DNA of 64,000 nt from Salinarchaeum sp. IM2453 (GTDB lineage Archaea > Halobacteriota > Halobacteria > Halobacteriales > Salinarchaeaceae), in contig NZ_CP081183.1 in the NCBI RefSeq assembly GCF_019693215.1, positions 2,297,226-2,361,225 on the forward strand, given 5' to 3'. Both the position numbers and the translations under genes were made by a program. Under the pieces are notes generated by a model, which saw only the letters and a program-made list of their open reading frames with translations, did no database searches and was not told the DNA's origin. The first letter of the stretch is position 1, and each line of letters opens with the position of its first letter. Below, in pieces: positions 18,330-28,140 of this stretch.

Positions 18330-19235
18330 TCAGACGAACTTATCTGGGGTATATCGTAGTACTGATTGCTCTTTTTGATGGGATTCAATTATAACATCTG
18401 CTCGCTTTCGAAGCCAGTCGGGAAGATCAGACACGTACTCTGAGTGGTCTTGTGGCCTGGCGTCAGAATCTCCGTGTAACCGAGATGTTTCAGAATAATG
18501 CGCAATTGGCCGGTGATTTCCCCAAGTCGATACTGCCATCTCAAACGCTTCACGATAAGTTAAACCACGGTCAGTAAATTTGTGATGGTGATAATCGAAT
18601 GTCACTGGGATTCCAGTACGATCGCTGACCTGATTTACAAGCTCCTGAATACTCCATAGTGATTCCTTGTCATCATTTTCAACTACAATTCGACTTTTTG
18701 CTTCTGGCGGAAGATCATTGATCACCTCACAAAATCGGTCTGCGGTTGCTTCTTTATTGCCATAGTGAGCACCAATATGCACGTTAATCGCATACCGGGG
18801 TGAACGATCTAATTCCATTAGGTCAAGCCATTGGCCGTGACACACTACAGAACGAACGGATCGTCTGACCGTATCTTCGGACTCGCTAGCCAATTTGCAC
18901 CAATGGTCTGGATGGAACGTTAGTCGCATATCCTCGGACTTGATTAGCTCGCCGCACTGCTGCGCGATTTCCTGAATTGTCTCATAGTTCGGCAACTCAT
19001 TAAGATCAAACTGAGAGTTCCATGGCACCAGACCTGAGCTACATCGATATAAATTAATATTATGCTTATAATTCCATTGTAAAATCGCTAATAGATCTCG
19101 AAAATTCTGTTCAGCTAGCTCCCCAGCATATTTGAGACCCTTTGACTCCCATGTGGATTTACGCATGTCCCGATTGCATCGGCGTGGGGTATCAGAGTCA
19201 CGAAGTGTGCGATTCATCGCAGCATACCCAAGCAT
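18330..19235 (-). CDS. uvsE: UV damage endonuclease, UvsE/UVDE family
   Basis: TIM-barrel endonuclease that nicks DNA 5' of UV photoproducts and starts an alternative excision repair pathway. The family-type N-terminus is LGYAAMNRTLR, followed by LYRCSSGLVPW, LTFHPDHW, NVHIGAHYGNKE, VVENDDKE and VTFDYHHHK. These hold the metal-binding His, Asp and Glu residues. An upstream TTG at 19259 would add eight residues; I prefer the ATG at 19235 because it matches the family start. It is one of four UV or helicase repair genes within 17 kb. Confidence 0.9.
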   Translation of the reverse strand: MLGYAAMNRTLRDSDTPRRCNRDMRKSTWESKGLKYAGELAEQNFRDLLAILQWNYKHNINLYRCSSGLVPWNSQFDLNELPNYETIQEIAQQCGELIKSEDMRLTFHPDHWCKLASESEDTVRRSVRSVVCHGQWLDLMELDRSPRYAINVHIGAHYGNKEATADRFCEVINDLPPEAKSRIVVENDDKESLWSIQELVNQVSDRTGIPVTFDYHHHKFTDRGLTYREAFEMAVSTWGNHRPIAHYSETSRLHGDSDARPQDHSEYVSDLPDWLRKRADVIIESHQKEQSVLRYTPDKFV

Positions 19236-19397
19236 ACCGTAATAAAGTGCCCTCAGCAATGTATACCTGGTTGAATATGATGACTGAAATATTGCAAGTC
19301 ATAAACTCTCCAAGAAAAGATGCAGTCTGTTGAGCCCGGATAAGATCTACGTTGAATATAAAAATAAGGTTAGCCTGTCAGTTAGCTATGCGGTCAA

Positions 19398-19436
19398 CGG
19401 GCTCGGGATCAGGCTCCGGGCCCTTGGCCTAATTAT
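19398..19436. repeat. Family C palindromic repeat, degenerate copy
   Basis: GC-rich segment in AT-rich surroundings between uvsE and the nitroreductase gene. It contains GGGCTCGGGATCAGGCTC followed by CGGGCCCTTGGCCTA. The second part matches the flank of the family C copy at 22331-22400. It may also fold as a weak terminator for the nitroreductase gene, whose stop codon lies inside it. Confidence 0.4.
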
Positions 19437-20103
19437 CTGCAGACGGGTCCAAAAGTGTTGTTTCGGACGATGGATCAAATGATTCGTAGTGAACAACGTC
19501 ATCAACTGGCCGTCGGCCTTTGCGCTCGTTTTCTATATCAGAGGTATCAGCCGCTGGGTATCCAAGTGTAATCAGCATAACCGGTTCATACTCATCTGGG
19601 ATATCAAACGTTTCAACAAGAGCTTCCGAGTCAAAACCTTCCATCGGACAACTTGCAATGCCTTCATCCCAAGCAGCAAACATAAGCGTCATTGCAGCAA
19701 GTGCGGTCGACCGGGTGGTCCAAGTTCGCTTATCTGCTTTGGACATTGTGTTCATCTTCTCAACATTGTTGATTAGTGATTCTTTGACATCATTATTGGG
19801 AAGGTAGCCTTTCGCCAACCAGTCCTCAAAGACTGCTTCTGAGTGTCGGGTCAAATCGGTAGAACCAAGAACAATTACTGAGGTGTCTGCTTCAACGACA
19901 TGATCTTGATTATAGGCGACCTCTTTCAGCCTCTCCTTTGATTCTTCCTCGCGTAGCGCAACAAATTCCCAAGGCTGTAGATTGTATCCTGATGGTGCAA
20001 GTGTTGTCCTTTTGAAAATACGCTGTAGTGTGTCTTCCTCAATTGACTGGTCACTATATTCGTGAACGGATCTTCTTGTCTGAACAAGTTCAGTAAAGTC
20101 CAT
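19429..20103 (-). CDS. Nitroreductase family FMN oxidoreductase
   Basis: NAD(P)H- and FMN-dependent reductase of the nitroreductase fold, 224 residues. FMN-binding signatures are visible: RRSVHEYSDQS at the N-terminus, APSGYNLQPWEF, and CPMEGFDSEAL with LGYPA towards the C-terminus. The frame extends upstream to 20121, but the ATG at 20103 gives the typical MDFTELVQTRRS start. Physiological substrate is unknown; quinones, nitro-compounds or flavin-linked redox control are all possible. It is divergent from the symporter pair. Confidence 0.87.
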   Translation of the reverse strand: MDFTELVQTRRSVHEYSDQSIEEDTLQRIFKRTTLAPSGYNLQPWEFVALREEESKERLKEVAYNQDHVVEADTSVIVLGSTDLTRHSEAVFEDWLAKGYLPNNDVKESLINNVEKMNTMSKADKRTWTTRSTALAAMTLMFAAWDEGIASCPMEGFDSEALVETFDIPDEYEPVMLITLGYPAADTSDIENERKGRRPVDDVVHYESFDPSSETTLLDPSADN

Positions 20104-20249
20104 ACATACCATTGTAATCACTTACCAAAGAAAACACTGATTCAGTAATGTTGTGCGCAGATATAGCACAAGCGCAACTTCTCAGTCTTGCTCCGTGCTG
20201 GTCGTCCGACACATCAAAAACTATCGAGTAAAATATCAGTAGCAAGAGA

Positions 20250-20471
20250 ATGTCTGTAAACCGAATGTTGGTCGTTTGGTCTATTGTTGGTGCCATTCTG
20301 GTCGGACTTGCCATTCCATGGTTTCTTTGGGGGGTTGATCAGGTAGTTGCTGGACTCCCAGTCTGGATTTGGTGGCACATCGTCTGGATGATTGTCGCTG
20401 CTATTTTATTTCGCATCTTCGTTAAGCGAGCTTGGGGAATTGGCGTCCGTTGTTCAGGTGATCAGCGATGA
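20250..20471 (+). CDS. DUF3311 small membrane subunit of sodium:solute symporter
   Basis: A 73-residue protein with two predicted membrane helices (about residues 8-30 and 38-60) of the DUF3311 type. Such proteins are encoded immediately before SSS-family symporters and are thought to be accessory subunits. The stop overlaps the symporter ATG by four bases (ATGA), a strong sign of coupled translation. Confidence 0.8.
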   Translation: MSVNRMLVVWSIVGAILVGLAIPWFLWGVDQVVAGLPVWIWWHIVWMIVAAILFRIFVKRAWGIGVRCSGDQR

Positions 20472-22015
20472 GTGAAGCTCTCCAACTAGGCATTATCATA
20501 GGATATCTCTTCGTTGCGTTGGGTATTGGTATCGTTGCGTATCGACTCACAGAACGAACTGCAGAAGATTACTACTTAGCGAGCCGAAGTTTTGGTACCA
20601 TTGTCTTGTTGTTTACTGTGTTTGCGACGCTCTTGTCAGCATTTACCTTCTTTGGCGGGCCAGATGGAGCTTACCAGCATGGACCAGAATGGCTACTGAT
20701 AATGGGACTTATGGATGGTATTATCTTTGCGATTCTCTGGTATATCATCGGGTACAAACAGTGGCTCATGGGAAATCAGCATGGGTACATTACACTTGGT
20801 GAAATGCTAGGTGATCAGTTTAAATCCACCGCCCTCCGCGCGCTTGTTGCCCTTGTGTCGTTAATCTGGCTGTTCCCATATGTGATGTTACAACAGATTG
20901 GAGCAGGTGGCGCAATAGAGGCACTGACAGACGGTACTATTCCCTTTTGGTTTGGTGCTACACTGATAACCGTGTTTATGATCCTGTATGTTGTCTTGGC
21001 AGGGATGCGCGGAATTGCATGGACAGACACACTACAGGGGATATTTATGCTCGTTGCTATTTGGGCAGCATTTCTTTGGATCCTATTAACAACAGAAGGC
21101 ATCGGAGTAATTAATAATACACTGGCTATGGAACATCCAGAATTTCTAGCGCTGGGAAGTGAGTTCTACACGCCACAACAGATGTTGACACTCGCTATTA
21201 GCATCGCGTTCGGTGTTGCGATGTTTCCACAAGTTAATCAGCGCTTTTTCACTGCAGAATCGGAGGCGGTTCTCAAGCGATCGTTTTCTCTATGGCCAAT
21301 TCTTGTGCTGTTACTCTTTGTTCCTGCATTTCTACTAGGTACATGGGCACAGGGACTTGGAGTAACCGCAGATATTGGGGCTGGTGAAAATGTACTGCCA
21401 ATCCTGCTTTCAGAGTATACCCCTGTTTGGTTCGCCGCTCTTGTCGTCGCTGGTGCACTTGCTGCAATGATGTCTTCATCAGATGCTATGTTACTCTCTG
21501 GCTCATCGTACTTTACACGAGATGTGTATCAGCCTCTGATCAATCCAAATCTTTCAGAAGACAAAGAAAGTTTTCTTGGTCGAATTATTGTTACTGTCTT
21601 TGCTGCCGCTGCATTGGGTGCAAGTCTATGGGTCGAAGCAGGAGGCGTTGCAGCTGGAACAATCGGAGCAATCTTGCTTGATATTGGGGATCTTGCATTT
21701 GGAGGTTTTGCACAGCTTGCTTTTCCAGTACTTGTCGCGATGTACTGGCAGCGAACCACTGATAGAGGAATTATTTCTGGTATTCTTGTCTCGCAAGCAG
21801 TTTATATGAGCTTTAATTTTGTCTCTGCTACTACGATTGGAATCCCAGTCGTTGGTAACGTTACAATCTTTGCAAGCACGTACTTTGGCTGGGGGATTTC
21901 ACTGTACTGTATGCTACTAGGCCTTGTCACAACAGTTGTTGGGTCACTTCTAACAACAAAAACAGTAGAAAATACAATGAACACGGAGGTTGATGAGGCG
22001 GCATCGAAACAGTAG
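20468..22015 (+). CDS. Sodium:solute symporter (SSS family)
   Basis: Integral membrane sodium-coupled symporter with about 13 hydrophobic segments over 515 residues. Family features include FATLLSAFTFFGGPDGAYQHG near residue 55-75 in the sodium and substrate site region, and AAMMSSSDAMLLSGSSYFTRD near 335-355, the signature found in pantothenate- and monocarboxylate-type members. The DUF3311 partner lies directly upstream. Substrate is not determined; organic acids such as acetate, propionate or pyruvate would fit the CoA-ligase genes nearby, but that is inference. Confidence 0.9.
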   Translation: MSEALQLGIIIGYLFVALGIGIVAYRLTERTAEDYYLASRSFGTIVLLFTVFATLLSAFTFFGGPDGAYQHGPEWLLIMGLMDGIIFAILWYIIGYKQWLMGNQHGYITLGEMLGDQFKSTALRALVALVSLIWLFPYVMLQQIGAGGAIEALTDGTIPFWFGATLITVFMILYVVLAGMRGIAWTDTLQGIFMLVAIWAAFLWILLTTEGIGVINNTLAMEHPEFLALGSEFYTPQQMLTLAISIAFGVAMFPQVNQRFFTAESEAVLKRSFSLWPILVLLLFVPAFLLGTWAQGLGVTADIGAGENVLPILLSEYTPVWFAALVVAGALAAMMSSSDAMLLSGSSYFTRDVYQPLINPNLSEDKESFLGRIIVTVFAAAALGASLWVEAGGVAAGTIGAILLDIGDLAFGGFAQLAFPVLVAMYWQRTTDRGIISGILVSQAVYMSFNFVSATTIGIPVVGNVTIFASTYFGWGISLYCMLLGLVTTVVGSLLTTKTVENTMNTEVDEAASKQ

Positions 22016-22182
22016 TTTTCCAAGCACCGAACTGGTAGGCCATTATCCGTTATCCGACGTTCGAAAGAAGGATACGATATCAAGTGTCGTTGTCTCCACG
22101 AGAGCGAGATCAATCACCCAACCAAGAGCAGATAATCAAGAATCAACAGCAAACTTCCAGACCATGCGACAGCAATCAAAAT

Positions 22183-22618
22183 CTAAAAAGTAAGTGGTCC
22201 TCCCACAAAGATGAACCACAGTGCCCAAATGACTCGAAAAGCAAGCTCATACTCTCCACCGAGCAGCGAATAAATACCAAAAAACACATTGTCACAGCAA
22301 AAAGCAGCCCAATCCATCCGGTTCGGAAAAACTAGTCGGGCCCTTGGTCTACAGATTAACAGGCAGAGTGCCTCGGGGCTTGACCCCGGAGCCGTTCACA
22401 TTGCTTGTCAACATCTGGTAGGTGAATGGAATCCCTACCAATACGAGAATTGCTGCTCCGATGCGTCGTCAAATACCCATCTCGTCAAGTAGATAACGTG
22501 CCAACATGTACCACACTGTTGATTAACTCATTGATCAGACCTTTCAATTATCCGAAACACTTGATCGACCACTCAACTCGCTGTCGGCGATACTGGAGGT
22601 AATTCTGTCAGTATCCAT
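22183..22618 (-). pseudogene. Decayed membrane-protein gene interrupted by a palindromic element
   Basis: Translating the minus strand in pieces recovers a coherent small membrane protein. It has an N-terminal hydrophilic piece (MDTDRITSSIADSE from 22618), then MLARYLLDEMGI from 22507, an in-frame TGA at 22471-22469, then RRIGAAILVLVGIPFTYQM. About 60-70 bases of family C palindrome follow. It resumes as FFRTGWIGLLFAVTM, and after a one-base shift continues to a stop at 22185-22183 with a further membrane helix (FRVIWALWFIFVGG). At least two frameshifts, one stop and an insertion make it non-functional. I do not recognise the family. Confidence 0.55.
22331..22400. repeat. Family C palindromic repeat inside a decayed gene
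   Basis: Contains AGGCAGAGTGCCTCGGGG, then CTTGACCCCGGAGCC and GTTCACA, with dyad symmetry around the GCCTCGGGG/CCCCGGAG arms. Its close relatives are at 32599-32640 (inverted), 50984-51025, 54296-54338 and, partially, 44502-44532. It sits between two segments of the membrane-protein pseudogene, so it was inserted into that gene. Confidence 0.6.
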
Positions 22619-22833
22619 CTCAGTGTACCTCTAAGTCGTCTCAGATTTATATGACAAGAAAATCAACATCTATATACGTGAACTACCCACTGTCCACATC
22701 GTAACACAGCATACAAGCAGGAACACCAATAATAGTGTAATGTGAAAATTAATGCCCCACATTGTTCTGGAGTATCTCATTGCAGGGCTCAAACTAAGCA
22801 ATCACAAGATACCGTGACTGTTAACTCAACGCT
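22619..22833. other. Intergenic region before helicase
   Basis: No gene is supported. It separates the decayed membrane gene from the helicase start and presumably holds the helicase promoter; an AAAATTAATG stretch lies near 22745. Confidence 0.4.
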
Positions 22834-25704
22834 ATGACCGAGACAATAACCCGCGAACAGATGGAGAATTTCTGGACAAAATACTTTCCGTACGAACGGG
22901 TGTACAATGACCAGGTTGACGGGATTGAAACATTTCTAAATACACTTGCTAGTCGTAATCACATGCTGATGGAGGGTGCATGTGGGACTGGAAAAACACT
23001 TATTGGATTAACCGCCGGACTATCGGCGATTCGTGAACCAGCAGAATGGGCCACACATCAACAACAGAAAAGCGGTTGGAACAAGACTGGCTCATTGCCG
23101 ACATATGAGCGTGTATTCATTGCAACCCCTGTTAAGCAACAGCTGAAGCAATTCGTTGAAGAAATGCGAGTAATTAATAACCAGCAGCCTGCTGATGGAG
23201 CAATCTCAACGGTCGTATTGCGAGGAAGGGATGACATGGTTCCTTATTTGTCTGATTCCGTTGGCAAGAATCAGTATGACCGAGACGATGTTGATACCCT
23301 GCGGCAGCGATCTCGTGAGCTTGTTTCTCCACACTCAGATTATGACATTAACTGGGGGTTAGTGTCTGCTAGTGCAACGAGGTGGTCGCCACCAGAAAAT
23401 GCCTCTGTAGTAGAACAGTATGATCCAAATCGCATTCGTGCTATATTGGAACGACTTGAGGAACACGTTGACTCACAGGGGACATCACAGATGAATATTG
23501 ATGGACAGCGTGTTCCGTATCCTGAATACCTCCCAAAGCTAAGCGACGTGGCCAATGTTCCAGAAATCGCTAATGGCCGGTTTGATCCATTTTATATTGG
23601 TTTTCTTGCACATGCACATCCTGAGATTCATGAGTATGAACAACTCACATTTGCCGATCTTCCTGATAGTATTGTTGATACACATTCCCTGTGGAAAAAA
23701 GCAATAACGCGAGGAATTTGTCCCCACAGCCAAATGGCACACTTACTAGAAGAAGCTGATGTTGTTATCGGTAACTACTACCATGTATTGGATCCAATGA
23801 GCCGGCAGTTGACAAAAAAGAAAGTCGATGTTCTCGATGGAGAGACAGTCCTAATTTTGGACGAAGCACATAACTTGGAAACTATCGCACGAGATGTTTT
23901 TAGCTTCGAGTGTAGTCGGGAGACTCTCGAGGAGACACAGCAATCAGTCGGGGCAATTGAATCGATGGTGGAACAGCGATATGAGGACTTTACCACATTA
24001 ATACCCGGAGAGAACCCATTTGAGCAGATCACTTCGATGGAAGACTTGGAAACATTTCAAAATCAAGTAGTTGCCAACCTCACTGATCAAATTGATTTAC
24101 AACAACTCCCATTTAATTCAGAAGCTGAGATTTTTGAATTATTCAAGGCAGATGATATCCCAGACGACAAAACATGGGACGACTTGACTGCCGACACAGG
24201 AAAGGGACGGCGTGAAGCTGCAAACCGGGCGTTTGGTGGGAGCAGCCAATTAGTAAAAATGATACTTCAAGACCTTACGGACAATGAAAATACTGTCCGT
24301 GAACTTCTCCGACCGGTGTCTGGAGCACTACGCCGAGCGCAGTCAAAGTTACGAGAACAGGCTGAAACACTCGTTTCGAATGACTATCCAGATCGTGAGT
24401 ATCCAACAATTGAAGAAGTAAGTGAGCACGGACTTCAACGGTACGAAAAGAGCATTGACCGACCAAAGAGTACAAACAAAGACGAGATTACTAAAGAAAT
24501 TGCTGACGCTGTTCGGGACGATTTACCATCCGGCTATCAGACAATATGGTCCCTTCTTGAAGAGATAGAAGGGATCATTACACTTGTTAATCAAATTTTA
24601 CCAAAAGATAGCCAGCTCACAGCATCTGCTAGCTCATTTCTTCTTACTTGGGGCAAAGCAGATCGTACGCAGTACTTTAGAGAAGTTATTGTTGAACCCA
24701 CCGTGAGCGAAGACACAACCGGGGAAGCCTCAACATGGCAGGACCTATGGACCGCCAGATATCGAATTCACAATACTCTCCCAACAGAACAACTTCGACA
24801 TCGGTTTAGCGAAGTCGGAAGTGTACTACTTATGAGTGCAACTCTTGAACCGCTGGAAGCATATCAAGAAACAACCGGAGTTGGAGACAGTCTTTATCCT
24901 TCTTCTTTTGATACTGATAATGACCTTGGAAAATTAATGACGGTGCCGAAAAGTACAACCACAGATACACGAGAGATAATTACTCGACAGTATCCACTAC
25001 GATTTTCGGAAACAAATCGAGGAACATACGCCGTAAAGCTACCCAAGTTTACCTACAAAAACCGAGGAGATCCGGTCACTCAACTTAAGCAGATGTCACG
25101 TTGTCGTCAGCAGTACCTGCATGCGCTCGAGGACGCTGTGTGCCGGATCCCGAATGTTTTGATCTGTATGCCTTCGTACCGGGAAGCTCAGTGGGTGGTT
25201 GAGATACTTGAGGAGCGGGTTGATAAGCCAATTTACCTTGATCAATCCAGCTCTGCAACAGAAACAAGCGAGTTACTTGATCAGTTTATGCCGGCTAATG
25301 AAGCAATACTTGTTACGTCCTCTCTTGGGACAGTAATTGAAGGTGTAGATTACAAAGGAGACGCATTGCATGGGACAATTGTTGTCGGTATCCCGATCAA
25401 ACCACAGACTGACCGTAGACAAGCGACCATCGATGCATATGACGCACGATTAGACACATTGGACGGCTGGACAGCCGTTAATCAAATCCCGGCAATTAGA
25501 AAGGCACGACAGGCAATTGGACGGGTTATTAGAGGGCCAGAAGAACTTGGTGTACGGTTATTCTTCGATGAACGGTATGCTTATACAGAACACCAACGCC
25601 GCGATGGCGTTCAAAATTACCTTAGCGAGCAGGAGCAACAGGAAGTCATGGATATCTCACCTGAGTATATTCAACCGGCTGTTGATCGCGTTCTTAAGCA
25701 GTGA
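22834..25704 (+). CDS. Rad3/XPD-like superfamily 2 DNA helicase lacking iron-sulfur cysteines
   Basis: Large ATP-dependent helicase (956 residues; XPD enzymes are about 700-750). Walker A is GACGTGKT (48-55), the DEAH box is LILDEAHNLE near residue 342, and C-terminal helicase motifs include LLMSATLEP, ILVTSSLGTVIEGVDYKG and QAIGRVIRGPEE with the arginine finger. XPD-family helicases carry four cysteines for a 4Fe-4S cluster between Walker A and the DEAH box. Only one cysteine (about residue 296, in RGICPHSQ) is present there. It is probably a repair or recombination helicase; the family is common in haloarchaea. The substrate (bubble, R-loop, damaged DNA) cannot be told from sequence. Confidence 0.88.
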   Translation: MTETITREQMENFWTKYFPYERVYNDQVDGIETFLNTLASRNHMLMEGACGTGKTLIGLTAGLSAIREPAEWATHQQQKSGWNKTGSLPTYERVFIATPVKQQLKQFVEEMRVINNQQPADGAISTVVLRGRDDMVPYLSDSVGKNQYDRDDVDTLRQRSRELVSPHSDYDINWGLVSASATRWSPPENASVVEQYDPNRIRAILERLEEHVDSQGTSQMNIDGQRVPYPEYLPKLSDVANVPEIANGRFDPFYIGFLAHAHPEIHEYEQLTFADLPDSIVDTHSLWKKAITRGICPHSQMAHLLEEADVVIGNYYHVLDPMSRQLTKKKVDVLDGETVLILDEAHNLETIARDVFSFECSRETLEETQQSVGAIESMVEQRYEDFTTLIPGENPFEQITSMEDLETFQNQVVANLTDQIDLQQLPFNSEAEIFELFKADDIPDDKTWDDLTADTGKGRREAANRAFGGSSQLVKMILQDLTDNENTVRELLRPVSGALRRAQSKLREQAETLVSNDYPDREYPTIEEVSEHGLQRYEKSIDRPKSTNKDEITKEIADAVRDDLPSGYQTIWSLLEEIEGIITLVNQILPKDSQLTASASSFLLTWGKADRTQYFREVIVEPTVSEDTTGEASTWQDLWTARYRIHNTLPTEQLRHRFSEVGSVLLMSATLEPLEAYQETTGVGDSLYPSSFDTDNDLGKLMTVPKSTTTDTREIITRQYPLRFSETNRGTYAVKLPKFTYKNRGDPVTQLKQMSRCRQQYLHALEDAVCRIPNVLICMPSYREAQWVVEILEERVDKPIYLDQSSSATETSELLDQFMPANEAILVTSSLGTVIEGVDYKGDALHGTIVVGIPIKPQTDRRQATIDAYDARLDTLDGWTAVNQIPAIRKARQAIGRVIRGPEELGVRLFFDERYAYTEHQRRDGVQNYLSEQEQQEVMDISPEYIQPAVDRVLKQ

Positions 25705-26023
25705 TATCACAGAAGGGGGATAATCTGACTAACTTTCTCACCCGGCTGAATCCAGGAGCGTCGGCTTAACACACGATGGCTTAATCTCTCTATCGGTCGT
25801 GCTTCTTAGATCCATATATTAACTTATTTGATACAAGTTAGAGTCCGTACTCAAGGCATCTGAATGTAAATATAATTGCTTTGTATATGAAAAATATTAC
25901 AGGCATATCACCACATTTCTCTTATTATTAATTCAATTTTTTATCTACAGCATATAATTTTGAACAAGAAGCATAATTTTGTCATACCAGAAAATAAAAG
26001 TTACAGAGGTCATAAGACGGAGC
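25705..26023. other. Intergenic region, no gene seen
   Basis: AT-rich spacer between the helicase and PitA genes. Beyond AT-rich runs that could include the PitA promoter, nothing is recognisable. Confidence 0.4.
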
Positions 26024-27403
26024 ATGACATCTGCACCAATCCAGGGGATGGCTCCACCGCAAACTGACGAAGGGTGGTACGCAATGCATGACTTTCGGAA
26101 AATAGATTGGCAGCGATGGCGGGAAACATCACCTGAAGAAAAAGAGGCTGTTATCTCAGAGGCAACCGAATTTTTTCAACAGGCTGAATTAGCCTCCGAC
26201 GCTTCTGAGGGTGAATCCGCAGTTTGTTCGATACTCGGGGCAGATGCCGACCTATTGTTGTTCCATCTGCGTCCAACTATGGACCATCTGTCAGCAATAG
26301 AGCGGCAATTCAACCAAACAAAACTAGCATCATATACTACCTCCGCTGAATCGTATATCGCTGTCACTGAAATCTCAGATTATGTCTCTGAGTCGTACTT
26401 TGAAGAAGAGAATGTGAGCCCGGGCATGCAGCGTTACGTCAATATGAAGCTATATCCGTCACTGCCGGATGATGAGTATCTTTGCTTTTATCCAATGGAT
26501 CGACGGCGGAGAGAGAAAAAGAACTGGTATACAGAGTCGTTCGAAAAAAGAGCAGCAATGATGGCAGAACATGGAGACACCGGCAAACAGTACGCAGGAC
26601 ATGTATCACAAATTGTCACCAACTCAATCGGATTTGATGATCATGAATGGGGAGTTACGCTGTTTGCTGACGACCCAGTGAAACTGAAAGATATTGTGTA
26701 CGAAATGCGATTTGATAAAGCCTCTTCCGAGTACGCCGACTTTCCATACTTTCATATTGGTCGCCGGTTTGCTCCTACGGATCTTCCTGCCTTCCTTTCT
26801 GGTGAAGTTGTCCCATCAAACGCATCAGTTGAGCATACCCCGCTAAATGACCACGAAGAGAATATCTCTCCTCCCAACAACGTGAGTAACAAGACTTCTG
26901 AAGGTAGCCAAGAAGGGAATAACTCATCAGTAGTGTATGCATGTGCAGCTCAGTCATCTGCAGCATTAGATCATATTGATGATAGTGTAAATGAGTTGTC
27001 CGATGATTTTACCGAATACGATTCCCACATTCAGACAACGAGGTATAAGCTTGAATTTACAGATGACAGCAGATTTGTCATATCAATATGGAAGTCTGAA
27101 AAAGCAGCACATACCGCTACGGATTTTCTCTCTATTATTCCCAAGTCGACAGTAATCAGTAGCCAGATAAAACAGAACGCACTATACTGGGAGGACATAG
27201 ATCCTGATCGCATAGAGACATTAAAAGACGCGTCCACATTGCAAGCAGATAACACGGACGGAGCTCGTTTGCTTCACAGCTCCGGGTCTAACAACCACTC
27301 TGTTGTCGTGATTGCAGACGAAGACGTTGTAGCGTGCGATTCTGAACAGCAATCAATACAACCTGACCACCATGGTGCGCGAGAGCTACAGTTTATATCA
27401 TAG
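26024..27403 (+). CDS. hemQ: PitA/HemQ: chlorite dismutase-family protein with C-terminal ABM-like domain
   Basis: Haem-binding protein of the chlorite dismutase/coproheme decarboxylase family. The core is clear: YPMDRRRREKKNWY near residues 157-170, EHGDTGKQYAGHVSQI near 180-195, and DDHEWGVTLFADD. In HemQ-type enzymes these carry the coproheme-contact and proximal-histidine positions. After an acidic, Ser/Asn-rich linker (about 265-305) comes a second small domain (STVVYACAA to about 390) in the position of the antibiotic-biosynthesis-monooxygenase domain of haloarchaeal PitA. I start at the ATG at 26024 rather than the TTG at 25979. Likely role: final decarboxylation in coproporphyrin-dependent haem synthesis. 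Confidence 0.85.
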   Translation: MTSAPIQGMAPPQTDEGWYAMHDFRKIDWQRWRETSPEEKEAVISEATEFFQQAELASDASEGESAVCSILGADADLLLFHLRPTMDHLSAIERQFNQTKLASYTTSAESYIAVTEISDYVSESYFEEENVSPGMQRYVNMKLYPSLPDDEYLCFYPMDRRRREKKNWYTESFEKRAAMMAEHGDTGKQYAGHVSQIVTNSIGFDDHEWGVTLFADDPVKLKDIVYEMRFDKASSEYADFPYFHIGRRFAPTDLPAFLSGEVVPSNASVEHTPLNDHEENISPPNNVSNKTSEGSQEGNNSSVVYACAAQSSAALDHIDDSVNELSDDFTEYDSHIQTTRYKLEFTDDSRFVISIWKSEKAAHTATDFLSIIPKSTVISSQIKQNALYWEDIDPDRIETLKDASTLQADNTDGARLLHSSGSNNHSVVVIADEDVVACDSEQQSIQPDHHGARELQFIS

Positions 27404-27461
27404 TCACAGCTAGGGATATGTTATAGCCTCCTGAAAATTAGAAAATCAATGACTCAAGCGT

Positions 27462-27662
27462 ATGATTCAGAACTTACTCAATGTAACTGGAATATTACAC
27501 CTCGTTCCGGGAGTCGCTATTGTATTATTAGGTCTAATCTACTCTGATAATACGCTTATATTAACAGGCACTGGTTTGACAGTCGGTGGTATTGTTATTT
27601 TTTCAATCACACTGACTGGGTATGGTAGCGTATTGAAAGATTATATTTTTAATAAACTATAA
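27462..27662 (+). CDS. Small membrane protein, unknown function
   Basis: Sixty-six residues with two hydrophobic helices (about 9-27 and 31-54) and short charged ends. It lies in the same direction as PitA, 58 bases after it. I do not recognise a family. Its hydrophobic layout and clean start make a real gene plausible. Confidence 0.5.
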   Translation: MIQNLLNVTGILHLVPGVAIVLLGLIYSDNTLILTGTGLTVGGIVIFSITLTGYGSVLKDYIFNKL

Positions 27663-27815
27663 CAGAAGTACAGCCCTCCTTTGCAGTGGCCAAGCACAAT
27701 TTGATGGTCGAACATCACTATTAGTTTGTGTATTAAATATTAGATATATTATAATCTGTAAATTTCATCATGTAGAACATTTTTGTGCACAACGTTACTA
27801 TACACACGCAATAAC

Positions 27816-28109
27816 ATGCCAGTTATTACTTACCAAGGTGAACAAATCGAGTGTGAATCAGGCGATACACTTCGGGAAGTGCTGATTAATCACGACAAAA
27901 GTCCGCATAAAGGGATCACGAAGAAAATCAACTGTGGTGGTAATGCAACTTGTGGAACATGCGCTGTTCGGATTGTTGAAGGACCCGTTGGAGAACCGGC
28001 TGGAAGAGAAAAAACCAGACTACGGCTTTCGACACACGATGATGTTGAGTCTGTACGACTCGCCTGTCAATATAGCGTATCTGACGATCTGACAATTGAA
28101 AAGCCGTAA
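27816..28109 (+). CDS. [2Fe-2S] ferredoxin
   Basis: Plant-type ferredoxin of 97 residues, an electron carrier in the cytoplasm. The cluster ligands follow the pattern C-x5-C-x2-C in NCGGNATCGTCAVR, with the fourth cysteine in RLACQYSV. A TTG-initiated extension to 27783 is possible, but the ATG at 27816 gives the standard N-terminus MPVITYQGEQIEC. The sequence is less acidic at its N-terminus than the abundant haloarchaeal ferredoxin, so it may be a dedicated partner of an oxygenase or reductase. Confidence 0.88.
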   Translation: MPVITYQGEQIECESGDTLREVLINHDKSPHKGITKKINCGGNATCGTCAVRIVEGPVGEPAGREKTRLRLSTHDDVESVRLACQYSVSDDLTIEKP

Positions 28110-28140
28110 ATATACTGTCTATGACCGGGTAATATGAGTA

